A program made the position numbers and the translations under genes. From positions 62,928,598 through 62,992,597 of the forward strand of contig CM045758.1 of the NCBI GenBank assembly GCA_025200525.1: 64,000 nucleotides of DNA, read 5' to 3'. Shown here in pieces: positions 56,694 through 64,000 of the stretch; within the stretch, counting starts at the first letter, position 1, and every line of letters begins with the position of its first letter. This stretch comes from Camellia lanceoleosa (Eukaryota > Streptophyta > Magnoliopsida > Ericales > Theaceae). Below the pieces are notes generated by a model. That model was not told the origin of the DNA and ran no database searches. It worked only from the letters and a program-made list of their open reading frames with translations.

Positions 56694-58320
56694 TTTAAGA
56701 TTGGAGAAGAGAAGTTATTGAAGATTAGTGGAATGTTTTGGCTGTTTTGACATTGTAATGTTTTGTAATTAAATATGGGGCCTCGTGCCTACTGATGTTG
56801 TATTCATGTATTTTGTTGGCTTAAATGCAGTAAATTAGACTTGTGATGTTTGTGAATTAACTTAAATGGAGAAGTCATTGTTGGGATTAGTAAATTTGAG
56901 CATCATTGCTAATGTGTTAGTGTTTTGTAAGTTGATGTATGTAAGGTCTTGTGAGTCCTTCCCTGATTGCCAGTTGTTATTAAAAAAAAAAAAAATTGTA
57001 ATGAGTGTGTTGTCGTGAAGTACGTCTGAGGGGTTTTGAGAATGAAGTCACATCAATTGAGGGGGGTTAAGAGTCTTATAGGGGTGGTGAGAATTTCTTA
57101 GTGGGGTATTTTTAATGATGATAGAGTTAGTCATCAAAGGTGTTCGAGTTGGTGTGAGTAAGTGGTTTTGTTGGTGACCTTAACGGTTACTGGAAGTGGT
57201 GTGAAGTGTCTAAATGCCATATAGGTATAAAGGTTATTAGGAGTTGACTTGGGAGCGAAGATTGGGTGGTCTAGGCTTAGGGAAGGAATAAATAGAGAGG
57301 GTGGTCTTATTGTGATTAGTTTTTTGGAGTCTGGCGTAGACACAAGTGTTGTGTAAGTATGTGGATGTTGAACCCCATGTAAGGGTGATTAGTGTTGGGA
57401 ACTCATCGGTGTTTGAGTGCTAAGTGTTGAGGGTTAATGATGTTAGTTATCTTATGTCAAAAAAAGGATGACAAATAGTCACCTCGTAAGTTGTTATCGT
57501 TTTGGGTAAGGAATTGTGTAGTTAAGGGGTGCTTGGGAATACACTCCAGAGTGTCAAAATTTGATTGCGTGAGTGCAGTATTTAGTATGGGTATGTGTGA
57601 AATTTTTTTGATTCGGTAGGAGAAAATTTTGCGAATGAGAAATGTGATGTGTTAACGTGTGATTGTTAATAGGTGATAACAAATGTGATAAGAGGAAATG
57701 CCCAAAGATTTATAAGCATGAATGTGTATGTTTATCTTTCAATGTGATTGCTACTGTTATGAATCATTGTTTTGATTGATATTAAGATTAATTATTAAAA
57801 TTGCATTGGTTGTGATTGGTGGTTTTGGGTGACGGTTGAGGGGTCACTGGTGATGATGTTGAAAAAGGGGTAGGGAAATGAATTTTTTCGATGCTATGGC
57901 CATGGTGGGCATTGGAATTAAAAACATTATGTGGTGATTTCATTTGTTGGTTCTTGGATGATGTTTAACAAGCTTGTAAACTTTAAAAATTGATGGGAAT
58001 TTTTTTTATTTTATTTATTTATTTATTTTTTAATGAAACTCGGTGTGGGTTAGAACATTTTGTTTTACTTACTTCTTCTAGTTTGCAATATGTTGTACTC
58101 AAGGAAGTGTTTTCAAAACAAAGGTAAAACCTTATATTGACACATAAATGAATTCTTAAATCTTGTGGAATTGGTTTGAGTAATGAATTGAGCACGAATT
58201 GATAATGGGTGATTGAGCATATTGTTTTGGATGGGCTAGTCTTGTTCAAATGTGTTGAGTTGTGGTACAGTTTGTGCGTCAAGTTTCTAGGGCAAGTTTA
58301 AATAGTGATTTTATGAATTG
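56694..58320 (+). other. G+ internal non-coding region after gag
   Basis: GT-rich sequence with no frame of interest; parts match the corresponding non-coding region of G-. The end of G+ and any 3' LTR are not identified. Confidence 0.55.
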
Positions 58321-58449
58321 TTTGGTCCTTTTATTTTAGTTTTTTATTTTTATTTCTATGGACTCAAAGGTCTCATTCTAGTGTGAATTACATAAAAGGC
58401 TAAGCATAAACGCGCATGTGTTATGTGTTGAGAGACAAATGTATATTTT

Positions 58450-59045
58450 CTCATAGCGTTGAAATTATTAAACATAACACTTCAAAAATCTCTTTAGTGT
58501 ACTTTTCCTAAACATAACACTTTAAAAACGTAATACTCTAATGTAATACACTAAAAAACTTATTGGTGTAATTTTCTAAAACGTAATAACGTAACATTCC
58601 ACAAAAACTTCTTAGTGTACTTTTTCCAAACGTAACACTTAAATCAATTTAACAGTAAAAAAACTCCTTATTATACTTTTTTTTCCAAACGTAACATTCC
58701 AATATAACACACCAAAAAATTTCTTAGTATACTTTTCTCAAAAGTAACAAAGTAACATTTCAAAAAAAAAAACTCCTTAATGTACTTTTCTCAAACATAA
58801 CACTCCAATCAATAAAACATACAAAATTCCTTAGTATACTTTTTCTAAATGTAACACTCCAATGTAACACACTGAAAAACTCCGTAGTGTATTTTCTCAA
58901 ACGTAATAACATAACATTCCGAAAACATTCCTTAGTGTATTTTTCACAAACGTAACACTCCAATTAATGCAACACACAAAACTCTTTAACGTACTTTTTC
59001 TAAATGTAGTACTCTAATATAACACTTCCGTGTAACACTAGGAAA
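58450..59045 (+). repeat. About 60-bp minisatellite ('aaacgtaacactccaat')
   Basis: About nine or ten divergent units: 'ccttagtgtacttttctcaa', 'acgtaacactccaat', 'gtaacacacaaaaa'. The minus-strand frame at 58760-58963 reflects the repeat. Confidence 0.85.
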
Positions 59046-59610
59046 TTACACTAACAGAAATGTTGATTTCCATACTTAACAACCAACACTTCAACCATCA
59101 ACCCCCCCTCCCCTGAAAAAATCTTCCACACCTTACATTTCCATTATTATCCAAAAAACAAATTAGAAAATTAAAAAAATGAATCACATAAGGGCATTCA
59201 CTTAAACTCAGATGATATCAAATCAAATATATACAACTTTCTGGGGAAAAAAAATAAAATAGACTAATTAATTCATAAGAAAATTCTTAAGACTAAATAG
59301 ATCAACATTCCTTCATAGAGGATTTATAAGTAAATTGTCCTAAAATAAATTTGCAGGATTAAAGTAACATCGAATCAAATTATGTTGCAACCTCATATCT
59401 AATTGTCGTTAAATTGAGCGGCAATTATTGATAGAGGGTCGATATTATAACTCAAATAGAGCGAAGAATTTTGAATATCAAAATCAAAAGTGTAAAAAAT
59501 CAAGATGACAGTTAAGAGGAAATGTAATGGTGCTAGTAAGTGTAATTTACCAGCAAGGTGGATTCAAGGTGGCCATGCCATGGAGGAATTACTCAGAAAA
59601 CGCTAATCAG
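59046..59610. other. AT-rich stretch, nothing recognised
   Basis: No frame, repeat or RNA gene seen. Confidence 0.5.
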
Positions 59611-60009
59611 TGTGTTTGGTTTTAATTTTTTAAAAATTAAATTTTTTATTTTTTTCGCTTTTTTGTTTTTAGTGAATATTTTTTAAATTTTAAGTAATTT
59701 TTTTACTTTTTTAGATACACATTACTTAAATGTATCTAAATAGTAAAATATTTGTGAAAAAATATTTAAAAAATTAATAAATACACAAAAATATGAAAAA
59801 TGTACTAAATTTTCATTTTTTTCGTATTTTTTAGTATTTTCAATGTATTTTTTAAAGATTTTTTTCACAAATATTATACTTTTTAAGTGTATTTATGTTA
59901 GGTGTGTCTAAAAATTTAAAAGATTGCTTAAAATATTTAAAAAAATTCATTGAAAATAGTAAAATACGAAAAATAAAAATGTAAAATTTTTTGAAAATTA
60001 GAACAAGCC
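59611..60009. mobile_element. AT-rich MITE-like element, about 400 bp
   Basis: The left end 'tgtgtttggttttaattttt' and right end 'aattttttgaaaattagaac' are imperfect inverted repeats, and the inner sequence is also roughly self-complementary (ATACGAAAAAT against TATTTTTTTCG). A second, partial copy is at 21040-21250. Ends of the 'GTTTGGTTT' type suggest a MITE; the superfamily is not assigned. Confidence 0.6.
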
Positions 60010-61195
60010 GAAATCTTTTTTTATGCAGAACACATGACACGGGGTTTTTGAAGCAGTTGGATGAACAGTGGCCTAAGAAAAAATTGAATTGATCGAAGGG
60101 TAAAGTTGTAATTTTGGTGGATGAGTTTGGAATTGCTTCAAATTATAGTATGACTGAAAATAATCTAATCTAGAGAAACGGTTTTTCGTGATCCAAGTCG
60201 GATTTTAGGATATTTCCATTGTTTGGGCCTCCAAATTTTCATTTTTGTCGTTTATGACAAATTGTTTTTTTTTTTTTAATACCATTTATAGTTTACTATT
60301 TTTTGTTTATATAAAAACATTAAACACGTTTGTCTTTATTTTTGATAAAAATGAAAATAAAAAGCATGTTTGGTATAGAAGAATTTTAAAATGTTGTTTT
60401 GAAAACAAATGAAAATGAGAGTTATGAAAGGTAATTGTCGACAATTAGAGATGGTAGCTGAAGGTGGTTGTTGGCCACAAGAGGTAGTGACGAAAATTGT
60501 TGCCATTGGTAAGGGATAGTTGGCAATAGCTAGAGGTGGTTATTGGCCATAAGAAGTGTTTGTCAAAAGTGACTGTCAATGGTCAGAGATAATGGTTGCT
60601 CCATCGCTTAAAGTGATTTTTAAGAAAAGGTGATAGCCAAAGGTGGTTATTACTAGTGAGATATGGTTAGTGGCAATGGAAGGTAGTTAGCAGTTGAAGG
60701 TAGATGGTGGTCAAACGTGGTTGATAGAGGAGGTCATTGGTGATAGTAGTTGATAGAGATGAGTACGGATATCAACGAGACAAATTTGGAGCGAAATTTT
60801 CATAACACGAGAGTTAAAAAATGTAATATAATAAATAAATGAGTGAAAATGAATATTTATTATTATATTAAAACATTTTAGTTTTATTATATTAAAAATT
60901 AAATTATGTACATAGTATATATATATATTTAATAAATAAAATTGATGTAGGGACAAGATAGATCGAGACAGGGGGCAATGGGTGGTAGTCACAAAGAATA
61001 GAAGAAATAAAAAAAATTTAAACAAAAACCAAAACAACCTTTTCATGTTTAAAACTTTTTGAAAACGAAAACAAAAACCAAACGAGTTTTTGTTTACAAT
61101 TTTCAAAAAAAAAAAATTATAAATATAAAAATTACCAAATAGACCTAAATAACTTTATTTTATAATTTATGTTTTTCTTGTTGCTTGTTTGTAAA
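60010..61195. other. Spacer with GGT-rich repeats and possible second MITE
   Basis: 60430-60740 holds degenerate 'gtggttattggccataagaa' repeats. Sequences near 60366 ('catgtttggtatagaag') and 61040-61090 ('aaaacttttt', 'accaaacgagttttt') are weakly inverted relative to each other and could be the ends of a roughly 720-bp MITE-like element. No gene. Confidence 0.4.
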
Positions 61196-61579
61196 TGTAG
61201 ACACCCCATTTTTGACCGACTTCAAGACTTAGACGTCATCATTTGTGCACTCGATGATTGTGCTTGTTTGTACTCGTTTTGAGTGCCCTAAATTCTCGGC
61301 GGAACGCCTTGTCTTTGAGCTTCTAAACCCTCTTTGTTTTGTGTTTGTTTTTTGACCAAATCTTGGTGCCTCTTGCCTGGAGGGGGGAAGGGCCTTGTCA
61401 GCCACTTGAAGTGGTCGGTCGGCTAGGTGAGGTGGCCGGCCAGCCACCTAAAGTGGGCGACGGCAAGTTTTCTCCTTTTTCAGATATTTTCTTAGCCAGC
61501 TGTGCTAGCTGTTGGTCACTGAACGCCATCTCCATACACGTGTATAGAGGGATGAATGCAAGCCTTTGGCTTGGATTTC

Positions 61580-61611
61580 TATATAATGGGGGGTCTCTCC
61601 CCCATTTGGGG
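61580..61611 (+). promoter_or_regulatory. T5 TATA box with adjoining hairpins
   Basis: TATATAA (61580-61586), ATGGGGG (61586-61592), loop GTCTCT, CCCCCAT (61599-61605), then TGGGG (61607-61611), which can pair with CCCCA (61600-61604) instead. Confidence 0.75.
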
Positions 61612-62999
61612 AGGATGGATATTTTGTGAGCAAATGTCCTCTCTCTAGAATTCTCTCTCTCTCCCTATTTTGTGCTAGAAAGTGGGAATTCTTTACACTT
61701 TTGCAAAGAGACCCTTAACCAAACATCCTCATCTTGGAGCTGAGGTTCTTTGAGACCTAGTTTGAGCTCTTAAGGTTGGTTTGAGCTGGAATTTGGACTT
61801 GCTTAGTGCTGTTCTTCAAGAGGTATAAGAGTTACCTTGTAAGCTTTGTTTTAGTTGCTTGAATTGCCATCTTTTTACACTATTTTTGGCCTGGTTTTCA
61901 ACTACAAAAAAACTCTGATTTTTGTGTCTTAACATGTTAGTTTGAGATCATTTTGTGCAAAGGGGTTGTCTACCCTTCTTGTTGCCTAATTGTGAAGCTT
62001 CTTGCATCATCTTTTAGCATATTCAAACCAAACCTTTTGGCCCTTTAAACCACTGAAATTCAAAATTATTTTAGTGGTAAAAAGTATATTTTAAAGTCAA
62101 AAAATGGAGGGGTTTGCCTCCCCTCCTTGTGTCTCTCTTCCATGCCTAGTTAGCATCCTATGGTAGCATGTTTTTATGGTTTAACCTAGCTTAATTTAGG
62201 CATGTTTTAGGCTCTGATTTGGCATGATTTAGCTTTGTTTTGGGCTGCTTTGATCATATGAACCATGTTTTGTATAGTTATAATGCAAATGCCTTCACTA
62301 GTTTAGTGTTTTAGGCCTCTAAACATGTTTTGCTTGAGATGATTGCATGTTGTAGTGTCATTTAACATGTAATTTCAGTGTTTATAGCTCTGTCACATGC
62401 TCATTTATTTCACTCTTTCATTGCTTTTGAGGGTTGTGTTTTGAGTCTTGTTTGCAAGCTAACATGTGAGCATGTTTTTCTAGTCTTTTATGCTTCAATC
62501 TCAGCATGTTTTAGCCACTGTTTTGGCATGTTTTTGCTCTGTTTTGAGTTGGTTTGGTCAGTTGAGCTTGGTATTGCATGCCTCTAGTGTAATGCTCTTC
62601 ACTAGTTTAGTGTTTTTCGCTTTTGAACATGTTGTGCATGTGTTGCTTGCATGATTTAGTGTCATTTTGCATACCATATCGGCACTGAAATGTCTGCAAG
62701 CTCCCTCTATTCTTCACTTTTTACTTTGTTTTGAAAGTGGCGTTGAGCCCCTTGTTGGCTTGAGTGTGAAATTGAGGCTCTCATGCCTAATGGTTTTAAT
62801 CCTCCCTTGAGGGTTTCTACTAACCAACAGCATGAGGCATCTTTCATGCTCAAGGCACTTGTGGCTTAGGACCTCTTTCCAATTAGAGGACTTTCACTTT
62901 GGACTTAATCGGTTAAAAGACTAATCGGTAATGTAAAATGTGTAAACAAAACATGACAAGTAAAACTTGAGCAAGTTAAGCATGTTGTGTTGCATTGCA

Positions 63000-63069
63000 T
63001 GTGTTTGGATTGGACGTTAATCCAAACACAAGAAAAATGGGACGTTTCATACTCAAAGTGATGAAACGT
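63000..63069 (+). promoter_or_regulatory. Paired hairpins H1-H2 in T5
   Basis: H1: TGTGTTTGGATT (63000-63011) with AATCCAAACACA (63019-63030), a perfect 12-bp stem. H2: ACGTTTCAT (63042-63050) with ATGAAACGT (63061-63069), where both arms changed relative to T1 and pairing is kept. Confidence 0.88.
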
Positions 63070-63756
63070 GCCACTTTTCTTAGTCACCGACACCCTTGAT
63101 CATGCATGATAGGGTAGAGGTCCTTCAAGTCTTATTTGTGCATTCATTAAGCTTGTACAAGCTTGGTTTTCTAGCCATCATGCATTGAAAATGCTTGGTT
63201 GATGGCTTGAGAACCAAGGGCTACACTCCTTTGAGCTTAAGAAATGATAAGGAGTGTAGCAGTGTACACATTCCTTGAAAATGCTTTGTTTTGCCTCTGT
63301 TGCTCTCTGTTGCAGCAAAATCAGAAGCTCAGAAAATGGGGGTGGCCAACGGCCACTTAAACTACCTGACCGGCTAGTTGAGGTGGCTGACAGCCACTTT
63401 TTGTAGCCGACCGGTCACCAGTGAATTTTTGTGCAAGTGTGTTCTTGTGTTGGAGCAGAGGCAATCTGGAAGTTGGTGCAACTTTCCAAGATCAAATGAG
63501 TGCAAACAGAGGCATCCGATGGCAAGGCAAGAGCATTTTGAAGAGGAAGCAACCTAGCATGCATGCATCTCTCGTCCATCGAGGCTGTTTAAATTGCTTT
63601 ATTAATTAGCTTAGCATAGCTAGTTATTCAGTTGTGTTGTAATAATTAGTTAACTAGAATAGTTAATTAGTTTCGTTTTGTAATAATTAGCTTAGCTTAG
63701 TGTAGCTTAACTTATTCATTCAGACCCTCCTTCGCGAGGACGTAATGTTGTAATAA

Positions 63757-63838
63757 GTGTGCGTGTGCGTGTGCGTGTGCGTGTGCGTGTGCGTGTGCGT
63801 GTGCGTGTGCGTGTGCGTGTGCGTGTGCGTGTGCGTGT
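63757..63838 (+). repeat. (GTGCGT)n microsatellite in T5
   Basis: A hexamer run of about 80 bp; other T LTRs have only two or three units at this place (T1 near 26242). Confidence 0.92.
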
Positions 63839-64000
63839 CTTCCAACCCCATGTCTTTCTCCCTTTTATTTATCCGCTTTTGATGGTTAGATTAGGGATCA
63901 TGTTTCGATTAGCATACCTTATGCTTGCATGTTGCATCATTTATTTGTCTTGCATACACCGAGGCTTAGCGCATCATTCAAACTGCATCGTACTTCAATA

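Larger units (their letters stand above)
22800..58320 (+). mobile_element. G+ : outermost gag-only LTR retrotransposon, heavily interrupted
   Basis: Pieces that join after removing insertions: LTR parts about 22800-22878, 27303-29243 and 55080-55301, then PBS, gag (55725-56693) and non-coding internal sequence to about 58320. The LTR interior matches the LTR of G- in several places ('ctaagcggatcgtgttttca' at 27588 against its counterpart on the minus strand near 54412), so the two are related families. No pol is seen. The LTR start is not located, and no 3' LTR is recognised before 61 kb. It resembles the TR-GAG class of non-autonomous plant elements (terminal repeats plus GAG only). Confidence 0.65.
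61196..64000 (+). mobile_element. T5: LTR of family T, continues beyond window
   Basis: Starts TGTAGACACCCC. Order as in T1: GGCCGG palindromes (61408-61465), TATA-hairpin (61580-61611), H1-H2 (63000-63069), second palindrome cluster (63340-63420), 'cttccaaccccatgtctttc' (63839). The window ends about 0.9 kb before the expected LTR end, so solo or full-length cannot be decided. Confidence 0.88.

Noticed and set aside
58760..58963. 67-codon minus-strand frame with Cys-Glu-Lys repeats
   Set aside because: Arises from the 60-bp minisatellite.

Overview
This is plant nuclear DNA, most likely from a eudicot and from a repeat-dense (heterochromatin-like) region. I find no intact host gene in 64 kb. 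Almost everything is nested LTR retrotransposons, one CACTA DNA transposon, MITE-like elements and minisatellites. The plant assignment rests on three things: LTR elements primed by initiator tRNA-Met (motif TGGTATCAGAGC three times), a Ty3/gypsy gag-pol of plant chromovirus type, and captured plant-type exons (a DIS3/RRP44 exoribonuclease exon and a starch-synthase exon).

Left nest, 1-20.8 kb. A non-autonomous LTR element (called R here) occurs twice. Copy 1 (1-1054 plus 10844-11640) is split by a full-length Ty3/gypsy chromovirus, probably Tekay/Del-like, at 1055-10843. That element has about 2.5-kb LTRs, an AAGTC/AAGTT target duplication and a gag-pol broken by one frameshift and eight in-frame stops. 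R copy 2 (16158 to about 18990) supplies the unoccupied target site. Between the copies is a 4056-bp CACTA transposon (11846-15901, TTT duplication). It carries exons of at least two unrelated host genes with splice sites and no transposase. A minus-strand LTR-like segment (19.0-20.75 kb) follows.

Right nest, 22.8-58.3 kb. The outermost layer is a plus-strand LTR element with gag only (called G+). Its 5' LTR is split by a 4.4-kb solo LTR (T1, 22879-27297, TSD GAGGC) and by a related minus-strand gag-only element (G-, 29244-55074, TSD ATTGA/GTTGA). G- is itself split by another solo LTR (T2, 30389-34551, TSD TACAC) and, inside its gag, by a T-family element (about 38857-51979). The LTR of that T element (T3) holds a fifth-level insertion, the minus-strand solo LTR T4 (46579-50959). 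A further T LTR (T5) starts at 61196 and leaves the window. Excising the insertions restores G- LTRs of about 2471 and 2481 bp, which supports the reconstruction.

The most novel signal is structural. The five T LTRs differ in sequence but share (1) a pair of adjacent hairpins in the middle of the LTR whose stems differ between copies while pairing is kept, and (2) in four copies, a short hairpin directly at or after the TATA box, again with different stem sequence in each copy. More broadly, several unrelated LTR families carry clusters of perfect short palindromes (cores CTCGAG, GTCGAC, GGCCGGCC, GGTACNNGTACC), and most tandem arrays here are built from units that each contain an inverted repeat. 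All calls are by reading; no database search was run.
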